Positions 9,700 to 18,500 of a DNA stretch of 64,000 bases are shown piece after piece. This stretch comes from Glaciecola sp041380235 (GTDB lineage: Bacteria > Pseudomonadota > Gammaproteobacteria > Enterobacterales > Alteromonadaceae), in assembly GCF_041380235.1 (NCBI RefSeq), contig NZ_JBGIYY010000008.1, positions 62,001-126,000 of the forward strand, read 5' to 3'. Each line of letters opens with the position of its first letter. Position 1 is the stretch's first letter. The notes under the pieces are model-generated. The model saw only the letters and a list, made by a program, of their open reading frames with translations. It was not told where the DNA came from and did not search any database. Made by a program: the position numbers and the translations under genes.

Positions 9700-9924
9700 A
9701 TGGATACCGACATTTTAACAATGCAACAAGAGATAGAAGTGCTTCAAGTAAAACTTGCTTATCAAGAAGATACGATAGAGCAACTGAATAAGATTGTAAC
9801 TTCGCAGCAGCGACAACTGCGAGAATTAGAAAAACTAAGCGACAACATTGTCGATAAATTAAAAAGCCTGCAAAGCCAAGAAAGCAGCATTAACGACGGG
9901 GTAGAACTGCCGCCACATTATTAA
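9700..9924 (+). CDS. slyX: SlyX family protein
   Basis: 74 residues starting at the ATG at 9700, just after the WD40 gene's stop. It is almost entirely a coiled coil (QEIEVLQVKLAYQEDTIEQL) and ends in the diagnostic SlyX C terminus PPHY. Function is not established in this family. Cotranscription with the WD40 lipoprotein gene is likely. Confidence 0.9.
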   Translation: MDTDILTMQQEIEVLQVKLAYQEDTIEQLNKIVTSQQRQLRELEKLSDNIVDKLKSLQSQESSINDGVELPPHY

Positions 9925-10067
9925 GGCTAATTTAGTTATAGATTTGATGCCAAGGTGGTTTATTTGAAGTATATAGTTGTTGCTCATAGAAGTTGCTCAG
10001 CAGCTAATTGAACCTTCCATGACTTAAGCCCAAATTGAGTGTCTACGCTTTTAATAAACGAAAAATC

Positions 10068-10271
10068 TTATGGTTTAAAAACACCAATCACTCCGGTATC
10101 GGTTTTACTCGCCGCTTTCACGCTGTCGTTGGTTTGCGTCTCGGCATAATCACATTTAACGCATGCTAGCTTTTCCACGTTGTTCTCGAAATACAGCATT
10201 AGCGTGTCTTGTTGCTTGCAAGATGGGCAGGTCGCTCCGGCGATAAAGCGTTTTTTCAGTCGTTTAGTCAT
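10068..10271 (-). CDS. yheV: YheV family zinc-ribbon protein
   Basis: 67 residues. It opens with a basic stretch (MTKRLKKRFIAGATCP) and has a four-cysteine zinc ribbon, CPSC and CVKC, spaced about 20 residues. This matches YheV (DUF2387). The gene sits between slyX and yheS as in E. coli. Function is unknown. Confidence 0.9.
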   Translation of the reverse strand: MTKRLKKRFIAGATCPSCKQQDTLMLYFENNVEKLACVKCDYAETQTNDSVKAASKTDTGVIGVFKP

Positions 10272-10378
10272 AATATTTCAATTAAAGCATTTGTTTGATT
10301 ATACACTTAACTGTTCATTAATGATCAATGCGCAGTTGTTTGCTATTCTTGCCACCAAATTTTGTACAACATGTGTTT

Positions 10379-12358
10379 ATGATCAAGCTTCAGGCATTAT
10401 CTTTACATCGCGGTGTTAAACCGCTAATTGAAAACGTTTCGCTGGACATCTTTGCTGGCCAAAAAGTAGCGATAATTGGTCGCAATGGCTGCGGTAAATC
10501 TAGCTTGTTTGCGATGCTGCTGGGCAAGCTTGCACCCGATGCGGGCGACTATATGCTCCCTAAAGACTGGCGTATTATTTCCGTTGCGCAAACCATCGAC
10601 GACTTTGGCAGCAATGCCTTGGAGTACGTAATTGCTGGCGACAGCCAATTGCAGGCCCTAAAAATCGAGTTAAACCAAGCAGAGCAAAGTGGTGACGGTA
10701 ACCAAATCGCCATCGTGCATGGCAAGCTCGAGCATGCTGGGGCATATGATGTGGAGGCAAGAGCTGCAACTATACTAGCAGGCTTAGGATTTACTGAAGA
10801 CAAACTCAGTCAGCCCCTATCTGCCTTTTCGGGGGGTTGGCAGATGCGCTTGAATCTTGCCCGTGCATTGCTGTGTCCTTCTGACTTACTGCTGCTCGAT
10901 GAGCCCACCAACCATTTAGATTTGGACGCGGTGATATGGCTCGAGAATTGGCTAGAGTCATATTCGGGCACGCTACTGCTGATTTCGCATGACAAAGCCT
11001 TTATCGATAACTGTGCGAATCAGATTGTCAGCTTCGAAAATCAAACTTTGCTGTCTTACACCGGTGGTTATTCAAGCTATGAGAAACAAAAAGCGCTGCG
11101 TATAAAACTGGCCGCCAGTGAGCATGAAAAGCAGCAGAAAAAACGTGAACACTTAATGTCATTTATTACCCGTTTTAAGGCCAAAGCGAGCAAGGCTAAG
11201 CAGGCACAAAGTCGGGTAAAACAATTGGAAAAAATGGAAGAAGTATTGCCTATTCAGCAAAGCAGTGGCTTTTCATTTGAATTTAGAATACCGGATAAAC
11301 TGCCTAATCCACTGATTAAAATGGAAAATGTGCAGGTAGGTTACAACAGCACCGTGATTTTAAACAAAGTGCATCTTAATCTTGTGCCAGGCAGCCGTAT
11401 TGGGTTGTTAGGTAAAAATGGAGCGGGTAAGTCTACGCTCATTAAATTGATGTCGGGCAAGCTTACGGCGCTTTCGGGGGAGTATCTTTGCTCAGCTGGT
11501 TTGCACATCGGTTACTTTGCGCAGCATCAGGTAGACGCTTTAGATATGCAAAGCACGCCTTTTGCGCACATTCAGCACATGGATATGAAGCTAACTGAGC
11601 AAGGCGTTAGAGATTATTTAGGCGGTTTTGGTTTTCATGGAGATGAGGCCATGGCCAAGGTTGAGCCGATGTCAGGAGGTGAAAAAGCACGCTTGGTGTT
11701 GGCCATTTTAGTGTTTCAAAAGCCAAACTTACTTTTACTTGATGAGCCTACTAACCATTTAGATATAGAAATGCGCGGCGCGCTTAATTTTGCACTACAG
11801 AGTTTTGAAGGTGCAATCGTATTGGTTTCGCATGATCGGTATTTACTCACTTCGGTTTGCGATGACTTTTATTTAGTTGATGACGGCAGAGTAAGCACTT
11901 TTGACGGCGACTTAGAGGATTATCGCAAATGGATGCTAAACGCTAGCAAAGCGTCCAACATAAAAAATCAGCCAACCATAAACTCCGCTCTATCCAAACG
12001 AGGACACCCAAACTCTGCTCAAGAGCATGATCTTAAGACCACCTTAGATCGCAAAGAAATCAAACGCCTCGAAGCGCAATTTAGGCAAAAGGCCAAACCT
12101 TTTACCGACGCCATCAAGAAACTTGAGCAAAGCATGGCCAGCCTTAATGCGCAAAAAGCACAAATAGAGGACAGTATGGGTGATAGCACTTTGTATGAAT
12201 CGAAAAACAAAGCGCGATTGACTGTATTGATTCAACAACAAGGCCAGGTGAACTCGGATTTAGATGATGCCGAAATGCAGTGGCTAGATGCTCAGGAATC
12301 GTTAGAGGCGGCTAAAAAGGATTTCGATATGCAGCTTCAAGGGGCAAGCAATGTTTAG
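10379..12358 (+). CDS. yheS: ABC-F family ATP-binding protein YheS
   Basis: About 659 residues from the ATG at 10379 (MIKLQALSLHRG). Two ATP-binding cassettes: GRNGCGKSS, SGGWQMRL and LLLDEPTNHLDL in the first; GKNGAGKST, SGGEKARL and LLLDEPTNHLDIE in the second. They are joined by the charged P-site linker, and a C-terminal coiled coil follows. No membrane domain. ABC-F proteins act on ribosomes. Residues about 541-545 (RGHPN) in the spacer between the second cassette and the coiled coil are encoded by a dispersed repeat copy. Its 3' end overlaps the TIGR02444 gene by 8 bases. Confidence 0.93.
   Translation: MIKLQALSLHRGVKPLIENVSLDIFAGQKVAIIGRNGCGKSSLFAMLLGKLAPDAGDYMLPKDWRIISVAQTIDDFGSNALEYVIAGDSQLQALKIELNQAEQSGDGNQIAIVHGKLEHAGAYDVEARAATILAGLGFTEDKLSQPLSAFSGGWQMRLNLARALLCPSDLLLLDEPTNHLDLDAVIWLENWLESYSGTLLLISHDKAFIDNCANQIVSFENQTLLSYTGGYSSYEKQKALRIKLAASEHEKQQKKREHLMSFITRFKAKASKAKQAQSRVKQLEKMEEVLPIQQSSGFSFEFRIPDKLPNPLIKMENVQVGYNSTVILNKVHLNLVPGSRIGLLGKNGAGKSTLIKLMSGKLTALSGEYLCSAGLHIGYFAQHQVDALDMQSTPFAHIQHMDMKLTEQGVRDYLGGFGFHGDEAMAKVEPMSGGEKARLVLAILVFQKPNLLLLDEPTNHLDIEMRGALNFALQSFEGAIVLVSHDRYLLTSVCDDFYLVDDGRVSTFDGDLEDYRKWMLNASKASNIKNQPTINSALSKRGHPNSAQEHDLKTTLDRKEIKRLEAQFRQKAKPFTDAIKKLEQSMASLNAQKAQIEDSMGDSTLYESKNKARLTVLIQQQGQVNSDLDDAEMQWLDAQESLEAAKKDFDMQLQGASNV
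12000..12012 (+). repeat. Dispersed repeat copy 2 (exact), inside yheS
   Basis: GAGGACACCCAAA on the coding strand, read as RGHPN in the variable C-terminal linker of YheS. Confidence 0.9.
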
Positions 12359-12860
12359 TATCGACAAAGATGCCCTTTGGGATTATTCATTAAGTGTGTA
12401 TAAATATGACGAGGTGAAAAGCGCTTGCTTAGCGCTTCAAGATGGCTTGCAAATTAATGTGAATATCGTGCTTTCGATGATGTATTTAAGTCAGCATGAG
12501 CGCATGTATAATTTTGATGATATTCAACGAATAGAAGAGGCCATTGAGGCCTCCGATAAACGGTTATGGCGTCATAGAGCGAAAAGGCGAGGTATAAAAA
12601 CGGTTGATTTAACTCTCTATAAAAAGGCGCTTGAGGAAGAGCTAGCACTAGAAAAATCTCAGCAGGCAGAGATTGTTACCTTTGCGAACACATTGTTTTT
12701 TCATTACGTGCGTACGCGCGAGCAGCTATCTGACCAGCTCGCTGCCTTATGCCTTCGAAAATTAACCGATACTAGGGCCATGCAGGGGAAAAAACTTGAT
12801 CATCGAACGGTGTCACAAGAGTGCCTCAAAGCCTGTGCAAGTCTCTCGCAATATGTGTAG
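12351..12860 (+). CDS. TIGR02444 family protein
   Basis: 169 residues, mostly helical. It begins FSIDKDALWDYSLSVY and contains ACLALQDGLQINVNIV and ASDKRLWRHRAKRR, the conserved blocks of TIGR02444 proteins. It starts inside the last codons of yheS, so translational coupling is likely. Function is unknown. The gene separates yheS from yheT, which are adjacent in E. coli. Confidence 0.85.
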   Translation: MFSIDKDALWDYSLSVYKYDEVKSACLALQDGLQINVNIVLSMMYLSQHERMYNFDDIQRIEEAIEASDKRLWRHRAKRRGIKTVDLTLYKKALEEELALEKSQQAEIVTFANTLFFHYVRTREQLSDQLAALCLRKLTDTRAMQGKKLDHRTVSQECLKACASLSQYV

Positions 12861-12884
12861 GCGAAAATATGCGGTGAAAGGAAT

Positions 12885-13892
12885 ATGAGTATTGCTTTGA
12901 GCACTCAATTTGGAAAGGTGTCAAAGGCCCAATTTGAAGCCCCTTTGTGGGCGAGAAATTCACACATCCAAACTATCTACCCGAAGTTTTTTCTGCGGAC
13001 ACCGAAGATCCCGTTTGAGTCAGTACGCATCGATACACCCGATGGTGATTTTTTAGATTTGGGCTTGCTATTGCCCGGTTCGAAGCAAGCGCCGAAAACT
13101 ATAGCAGTGTTGTTTCATGGCCTCGAAGGCTCGCAGAACAGCCACTATATCCAGCACTTAGCTGAGATGCTTTTGAAGCAAAATATCGCTAGTATTGTGA
13201 TGCATTTTCGAGGCTGTAGCGGCGTCATCAATCGTCGACCTCGTGCCTACCACTCTGGCGAAACCACAGATGCTCAGCATTGCGTAAAATGGATAAGACA
13301 AACATTCCCTGAAGCACAATTGCTAGCGGCTGGTTTTTCTTTGGGCGGCAATATGCTGCTTAAGCTTTTAGGTGAAAGCGATGGCTTGGGCTTCAAAGCG
13401 GCAGTTAGTGTGTCTGCGCCTATTCAATTAGCCGCCTCAGCAGAAGCTATTAATAAAGGCTTTGCGAAACGATATCAGTCGCATCTATTAAAAAGTATGC
13501 GCCAAAATTTACAAGAGAAAATGACTGCAATTGATATGCGGCCGCATCTGCACGTAACGGCAAAAGAGCTTGGTAATTTGAAGTCTTTCAGACTATTTGA
13601 TGAGCACGTCACCGCTAAACTGCATGGTTTTAAAGACGCAGACGACTATTATACAAAAGCCAGTGCAATGCCGTTCCTGCAAAATATTCGTCTACCGACC
13701 CTTATATTGCATGCTAAAGACGATCCGTTTATGGATGAAAGAGTGATTCCGTCTACATCGCAGCTATCGCTGAGTACGGCTTATGAAATCAGTCAACACG
13801 GTGGCCATGTAGGTTTTATGTACGGACAACCCTTGGCACCAAAACTATGGTTGCCAGAGCGCATTAGCGCATTTTTTCAGGAGTGTTTATGA
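12885..13892 (+). CDS. yheT: YheT family alpha/beta hydrolase
   Basis: 335 residues. Alpha/beta-hydrolase motifs: oxyanion region FHGLEGSQNSHY near 82, nucleophile elbow GFSLGGNM near 150, acid in HAKDDPFMDE near 278 and catalytic His in QHGGHVGF near 307. This is the YheT/EMBL-type esterase family. Its ATGA junction overlaps the start of yheU by 4 bases. Substrate unknown. Confidence 0.92.
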   Translation: MSIALSTQFGKVSKAQFEAPLWARNSHIQTIYPKFFLRTPKIPFESVRIDTPDGDFLDLGLLLPGSKQAPKTIAVLFHGLEGSQNSHYIQHLAEMLLKQNIASIVMHFRGCSGVINRRPRAYHSGETTDAQHCVKWIRQTFPEAQLLAAGFSLGGNMLLKLLGESDGLGFKAAVSVSAPIQLAASAEAINKGFAKRYQSHLLKSMRQNLQEKMTAIDMRPHLHVTAKELGNLKSFRLFDEHVTAKLHGFKDADDYYTKASAMPFLQNIRLPTLILHAKDDPFMDERVIPSTSQLSLSTAYEISQHGGHVGFMYGQPLAPKLWLPERISAFFQECL

Positions 13893-14110
13893 TCATCGAC
13901 TATCAACAGTTATCGGCAGATACCTTATACAGCATCATAGAATCATTTGTGCTTAGGGAAGGCACAGACTACGGTGAAGTCGAGTACTCCCTAGAAGAGA
14001 AGGTAGCACATGTAAAAATGCAGTTGATCAACGCTGAAGCGTTTATTGAGTATTCAGAAGAGCACGAAACGGTAACGATTGTGTCTCGAGATGGTTTTAC
14101 GAAGGGGTAG
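13889..14110 (+). CDS. yheU: YheU family protein
   Basis: The ATG at 13889 overlaps the yheT stop (ATGA) and has AGGAG upstream; the in-frame GTG at 13883 is rejected. The 73-residue acidic protein begins MIIDYQQLSADTLYSIIESF and contains VLREGTDYG, typical of YheU (UPF0270). It is the last gene of the yheS-yheT-yheU operon. Function unknown. Confidence 0.9.
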   Translation: MIIDYQQLSADTLYSIIESFVLREGTDYGEVEYSLEEKVAHVKMQLINAEAFIEYSEEHETVTIVSRDGFTKG

Positions 14111-14164
14111 AGTCAGCTTCAGGGAAGGTAAGTTATTGGGTCTTTTGCTAATCAACAAAAGCAT

Positions 14165-14198
14165 AAAAAAGAGCTTAACATTAATATGCTCTTTTTTA
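14165..14198. terminator. Bidirectional terminator after yheU
   Basis: AAAAAGAGC and GCTCTTTTT arms with an AT-rich loop; A and T runs on both sides allow use from either strand. Confidence 0.8.
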
Positions 14199-14443
14199 CT
14201 GACCGCCCTTTAGGCCGGTAACGCGCACATCGAAGCACACTGGAATGGTCATGCCACTAATCGTTAAATTGCCGCCTATGGAGGCCACAGCGCTCTGACC
14301 GAGGGTTAAATTCAATAGCGAGGCATCGACATTTACTTCAAATGTCGCGCGAGCAAAGTCAGAGACATTAAACAACATGCTTTGCATACGCCCGAAGCAA
14401 TAAATATTATGGCGATGAAAAGCGCCTTTTCTACGCCGCTCAT
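14196..14443 (-). pseudogene. YceI family relic with detached signal peptide
   Basis: Translation on the minus strand from the ATG at 14443 gives MSGVEKALFIAIIFIASGVC, a good signal peptide. A shifted frame downstream then carries a YceI-like core, RMQSMLFNVSDFARATFEV and GGNLTISGMTIPVCFDVRV. That matches only the middle of the roughly 190-residue YceI fold. About 80-90 residues are missing before it and a C-terminal part after it. The best reading is a periplasmic lipocalin-like YceI gene that suffered an internal deletion, a frameshift and 3' loss. A short functional protein from 14387 is possible but unlikely. Confidence 0.65.
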
Positions 14444-14488
14444 ATATCTATGCATAGACAGTTATCTATTGAATGTAGTACATGACGA

Positions 14489-15310
14489 TTATTTATATCT
14501 AATGATACTGTGCCAATCGACTCGTTGATCACCTAAGACGATAAAATCGGGATTGGTTACCTCTTCTCGCTTGTTGTAGGTAAGCTCGTCGAAGGTTGCG
14601 GCCATGATTTTTCCGCCTGCTTCATTGATGATGCACTGTGATGCTCCGGTGTCCCACTCGCCCGTTACGCCTAAGCGCATAAATACATCGGCTTTGCCTT
14701 CGGCAATAAAGCAGGCCTTTAATGAGCAACTGCCGGTGGGCAGAGTTTGGTATTTACGTTTGTCTGACAACCGTTCAAATACGTGTTCACGAGACTGACG
14801 ACGAGAAATGGCTATCATCACTACATCTTCGCTAGGTACTCCGAATTTTCTTACCGATATTGCTTTGGTCTCGACTTGCGCGCGTTTATAAGCACCGTGG
14901 CCTTCGCTGGCAAAATAAAGCGATTCACCGCAGGGCCAATAAATCACGCCGATAACGGGTTTATGATCCTCAATTAACGCAATGTTTATCGTAAAGTCAC
15001 CGCTTCGCGCCACGAACTCTTGGGTGCCATCAATCGGGTCGATTAACCAGTAGCGCGTCCATGCTTGGCGCTCATCCAAAGGCGGGATAGTGGTTTCTTC
15101 CGACATCACTGGAATATTTGGGGTCAGCTTTGCGAGTGCTTCGGTGATAATTTCGTTAGCTTTGTAATCAGCGCTGGTAACCGGTGATTCATCTTCTTTT
15201 TCGTAGGTTTCAAAAGTGCCTTTATCATAGATGTCGAGCACTTCTATGCCTGCTTCAACGGCCACATTTTTTGCAATTTCTAGTAGCTCGTCGATAGATT
15301 TTGACATCAT
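14489..15310 (-). CDS. cysQ: 3'(2'),5'-bisphosphate nucleotidase CysQ
   Basis: 273 residues of the inositol-monophosphatase fold. Metal-binding motifs: EE in MSEETTIP near 93, DPIDGTQEF near 115 and EWDTGASQCIINEAGG near 215. CysQ hydrolyses the PAP left over from sulfate assimilation. Its start overlaps the nudE stop by 4 bases (ATGA), so the two are cotranscribed. Confidence 0.93.
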   Translation of the reverse strand: MMSKSIDELLEIAKNVAVEAGIEVLDIYDKGTFETYEKEDESPVTSADYKANEIITEALAKLTPNIPVMSEETTIPPLDERQAWTRYWLIDPIDGTQEFVARSGDFTINIALIEDHKPVIGVIYWPCGESLYFASEGHGAYKRAQVETKAISVRKFGVPSEDVVMIAISRRQSREHVFERLSDKRKYQTLPTGSCSLKACFIAEGKADVFMRLGVTGEWDTGASQCIINEAGGKIMAATFDELTYNKREEVTNPDFIVLGDQRVDWHSIIRYK

Positions 15311-15870
15311 AATTTATTTCTCCAACGCTGCAGCAATAGCAGTGCAGCGACGCTTCTGGCTTCACCAAAGTCTTCTCTATCTAGGAGTTCATCGACTGCG
15401 CCAATTGGCCATGGGACAACTTCAAGTGGCTCGGGCTCATCACCTTCGAGCCGAGCAGGAGTCAAATTTTGTGCAATCATGATGTTCATGCTGGCGTTAA
15501 AAAAAGTAGGAGCCATCATGACCTTGCGAAGGTGCTCTATTTTTTCTGCCCGATAACCAACCTCTTCCTGTAACTCTCGATTTGCTGCTTGGGCAGGTGT
15601 TTCGCCAGGATCAATTAAGCCTTTTGGAAACCCTAACTGATAGGAATGGGTGCCCGCCGCATATTCTCTTATTAGCAGCATCGTCTCGCTGTCAATTAAA
15701 GGAATGATCATCACAGCGCCACGGCCACTGCCGCCCATGCGCTCAAACTCACGGGTTGCACCATTACTGAATTCTAAGTCAACTTGCTCAATTTTAAAAA
15801 ACCGACTTTTTGCAATCGTTTCGGTTTTATGTATGGTGGGCAAGGTTTTGTTCGGATTAATTTTACTCAT
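15307..15870 (-). CDS. nudE: ADP-compound Nudix hydrolase NudE
   Basis: 187 residues. The Nudix box is visible from GFPKGLIDPGETPAQA through RELQEEVGY (about 98-122). N- and C-terminal blocks, including SRFFKIEQVDLEFSNG and ALLLLQRW, match NudE. It hydrolyses ADP-ribose, NADH and Ap3A-like compounds. It lies upstream of cysQ and divergent from yrfG; nudE and yrfG are also near each other in E. coli. Confidence 0.92.
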   Translation of the reverse strand: MSKINPNKTLPTIHKTETIAKSRFFKIEQVDLEFSNGATREFERMGGSGRGAVMIIPLIDSETMLLIREYAAGTHSYQLGFPKGLIDPGETPAQAANRELQEEVGYRAEKIEHLRKVMMAPTFFNASMNIMIAQNLTPARLEGDEPEPLEVVPWPIGAVDELLDREDFGEARSVAALLLLQRWRNKL

Positions 15871-15931
15871 TCAACCAACACAAGATACACTAACACCTTA
15901 GGAAGCTTAACATTAGCATAAGGAACAAAGA

Positions 15932-16627
15932 TTGGCACGGTTACCCTGGCATAAGATAGACACTGTTTTACTGGATATGGATGGCACACTCTTGGATTTG
16001 CATTTTGATACGCAATTTTGGGTAGAGCACATTCCTAAAAAATTGGCTGAACGCACCGGTAAATCTCTGGAGGACTGCCATGCCCATATGCAAGAAGCTT
16101 ATGCTGAAGTGTATGGCGAAATACAGTGGTACTGCTTAGATTATTGGGCCGAGAAGCTAGATTTGGATATTATGTCGGCCAAACGTGAACTGATGCACCT
16201 TATTCGTATGCGCGATGACAGTATCCCGTTTTTAGATGCCTTGAAAAAGAGCGAGCGCAAAGTGGTGCTGGTGACCAATGCTCATCCTGACAGTTTATCT
16301 TTAAAGCTAGAAGAGACCGAGCTTGCTAGCCACATTGATACGCTTATCTCGACCCATCAGTTTGGCGTTACTAAAGAATCACAATCGCTTTGGCAACAGC
16401 TGCAAGCGCATTTGGATTTTGATCCAGCGCATACTTTGTTCGTGGACGATAGTCAGCGAATATTAGATGCGGCAAAGGAGTTTGGTATCGCCTACACCCT
16501 CGGGATTACTAACCCTGACAGCCAAGCACCTGAAAATGACATCACGGGACATCCCCACACCAATAACTATCACGATATTATTCAGTCAATTATTGATGAT
16601 AATTTTCAGCCACACAGTCAGGGCTGA
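15932..16627 (+). CDS. yrfG: GMP/IMP nucleotidase YrfG (HAD family), TTG start
   Basis: 231 residues. HAD motifs: DMDGTLLDL near 16, VTNAHPDS near 114, then K148 region and FVDDSQRIL near 172. The start is a TTG at 15932 preceded by AAGGAACAAAG; no usable in-frame ATG gives a better N terminus, and the family begins WHKIDTVLLDMDG at this point. It dephosphorylates purine nucleoside monophosphates in the cytoplasm. Confidence 0.9.
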   Translation: MARLPWHKIDTVLLDMDGTLLDLHFDTQFWVEHIPKKLAERTGKSLEDCHAHMQEAYAEVYGEIQWYCLDYWAEKLDLDIMSAKRELMHLIRMRDDSIPFLDALKKSERKVVLVTNAHPDSLSLKLEETELASHIDTLISTHQFGVTKESQSLWQQLQAHLDFDPAHTLFVDDSQRILDAAKEFGIAYTLGITNPDSQAPENDITGHPHTNNYHDIIQSIIDDNFQPHSQG

Positions 16628-16684
16628 ATCAGGTGTTATGCAGTAATTTTTTAATTATGAACCGATATTAATAGAAGTGAAAAC

Positions 16685-17218
16685 ATGAAAATAGCCATTG
16701 CTTCAAAAAACCCGGTCAAAATCGAGGCCGCTCAAACCGCTTTTGCTAGTGTATTTGCGCATGAGTCCATTGATATTATTGCACTGGATGTGCCCTCAGG
16801 CGTACCCGACCAACCTATGAGTTATGAGCAAACTCGCGAGGGTGCGCATAATCGTGTTTTAAATTGTGTGGATGTCGAAGCGGATTACTATATCGCTTAT
16901 GAAGGCGGTGTGGATGTATTTGAAGATGGGCCAAAAACCTTTGCGGTAATTTGCATCTCTAATGGCAGTGAAGTGATTTTTGGGCAAACTGCGACATTGC
17001 CGTTACCCCTATCTATTTATCAAAATCTACTCGATTCGATGGAATTGGGGGATGCCATGGACAAACTCTTTAATACCCATAATATTAAGCAAAAGGGCGG
17101 GGCGATTGGTCAGTTAACGGCGGGTTTAGAAACGCGGCTATCTATATACACGAGCGCGACCGTTTTGGCTCTCAGCTATTTTGCGAATCCAGACGTATAT
17201 GGCTCTGTATCCTTATAA
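16685..17218 (+). CDS. yjjX: Inosine/xanthosine triphosphatase (YjjX family)
   Basis: 177 residues starting MKIAIASKNPVKIEAAQTAF, the characteristic YjjX N terminus. QTREGAHNRV near 50 and YIAYEGGVD near 73 are further family blocks, then KGGAIGQLTAG near 139. It removes non-canonical purine triphosphates. The TAA stop lies in TTATAA, a palindrome that also supplies the stop of the convergent gspN. Confidence 0.9.
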   Translation: MKIAIASKNPVKIEAAQTAFASVFAHESIDIIALDVPSGVPDQPMSYEQTREGAHNRVLNCVDVEADYYIAYEGGVDVFEDGPKTFAVICISNGSEVIFGQTATLPLPLSIYQNLLDSMELGDAMDKLFNTHNIKQKGGAIGQLTAGLETRLSIYTSATVLALSYFANPDVYGSVSL

Positions 17219-17980
17219 ACGTAGGATATAGAATCCCTGAGGATTTTTAGGAAAAATGCTGTCAGCAGCCTGTCTAATTACAGGTGGTAATTCTGCGTCT
17301 GGTCTAAACTGTCCGTTTGCGGCATATTTACCGTCTTGATTGACGCTAATTTTTGCGTCTAGGTTGAGCGTGTTATCGGGCAGTACTTGCACATTCAGCG
17401 TACCATTATCGCAGCTTAAACTAGCTTCAAAGTTGCCAAGCTCTACAGGTTGCGTAGGGGTATCGACACGCGCATTTAGCCAAGCTCCTCTGCCCATTAA
17501 TGATATGCAAGTGGGTGACATCTCAAGGCTTTCTAAGTCTACCCTGAATCGACCTGATGCGGTAACGGTGACTGGCAGTGTGAATTGTGACAATACTGAT
17601 TTTGCGGGCACAAAAATTTGGCTATCTGTGAGTGTGAAACTTTCAGGAGAAAAAAGACTTAAGCTTGCTTTGCCTTTTAAGTAAATTTGTTCTGAGTTGC
17701 GAATGGCTCCGCCATTGACATCAATATTGGCACGCAGAATCAAAAGTGCCCACGGATTTAATCTCCAATCAAGATTATTGACCTGAAAACCGTTCGCTTC
17801 AATGATAGATGCATTGCCCTCAAAAAGTGTGCCGGTCACATTGCTGAGGCGCACTTGCCCCTGGCTTTGCTTTTGCACAAAGTCGGCGACATATGATGCA
17901 GGAATATACGCAATTAAAAACAGCAGATATGCAAAAACACATAATACAATCCATTGCCATACTTTGACTTGTAAGATCAT
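17213..17980 (-). CDS. gspN: Type II secretion system protein N
   Basis: 255 residues with one N-terminal membrane helix (WQWIVLCVFAYLLFLIAYIP) and a beta-rich periplasmic domain with GspN blocks such as GTLFEGNASI and NLDWRLNPWALL. It ends the gspC-N operon, one base after gspM. GspN is an accessory inner-membrane component. The stop overlaps the convergent yjjX by 6 bases. Confidence 0.9.
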   Translation of the reverse strand: MILQVKVWQWIVLCVFAYLLFLIAYIPASYVADFVQKQSQGQVRLSNVTGTLFEGNASIIEANGFQVNNLDWRLNPWALLILRANIDVNGGAIRNSEQIYLKGKASLSLFSPESFTLTDSQIFVPAKSVLSQFTLPVTVTASGRFRVDLESLEMSPTCISLMGRGAWLNARVDTPTQPVELGNFEASLSCDNGTLNVQVLPDNTLNLDAKISVNQDGKYAANGQFRPDAELPPVIRQAADSIFPKNPQGFYILRL

Positions 17981-17981
17981 C

Positions 17982-18458
17982 TTAACGCTTGCCTAACTGT
18001 AAACGCCTGACTTGCACGAAACCATCTTCGTTGGTTTCGCTAAAATCTGATTGCAGTATCACTACTCCGCGTTGCTCTAAATCGGCAAGCCAGCGCATAA
18101 GTGAATTAAAAGGTACTTGGTCAATCCACACCTGTAGTTCTTCGCCTTGCGGCTGCAAACGCGATACTAGGATATTAGCTTCGCGGGTGGTCTGATTGAC
18201 TAACTGGGTAAGTGAGCCGCTAAAACTGCTCTGCTGCCCGGTGCTTTGTAGCATTTGAGCGCGACTTGATTGCTCTTGTACCCATACTAATAGTTTACGG
18301 TCGTTTTCAAGAGCAGCACTTTGCGTGTCTACTGCCTGATGCAAGGGTGACCAAACTAAATAGTAAAACAAAACAACTATAGACACGGCGCTTGCCGCAA
18401 CGACCAAAATCCGCTCGCGTTCGGAGAGCTGTAAAAACCACTGTTTAAGTGCCTGCAT
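17982..18458 (-). CDS. gspM: Type II secretion system protein M
   Basis: 158 residues: short cytoplasmic N terminus (MQALKQWFLQLSERERI), one membrane helix (about 17-37) and a coiled, then ferredoxin-like, periplasmic part ending in VPFNSLMRWLADLEQRGV. GspM binds GspL in the inner-membrane platform. It follows gspL by 42 bases. Confidence 0.92.
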   Translation of the reverse strand: MQALKQWFLQLSERERILVVAASAVSIVVLFYYLVWSPLHQAVDTQSAALENDRKLLVWVQEQSSRAQMLQSTGQQSSFSGSLTQLVNQTTREANILVSRLQPQGEELQVWIDQVPFNSLMRWLADLEQRGVVILQSDFSETNEDGFVQVRRLQLGKR

Positions 18459-18500
18459 TTAGTTTCTCATTGTCCACGTTGTTTACTGACATTTGCGACA

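Noticed and set aside
12992..13007. GCGGACACCGAAG near the yheT start, read as RTPK
   Set aside because: Several mismatches to the repeat; a decayed copy is possible but not supported.
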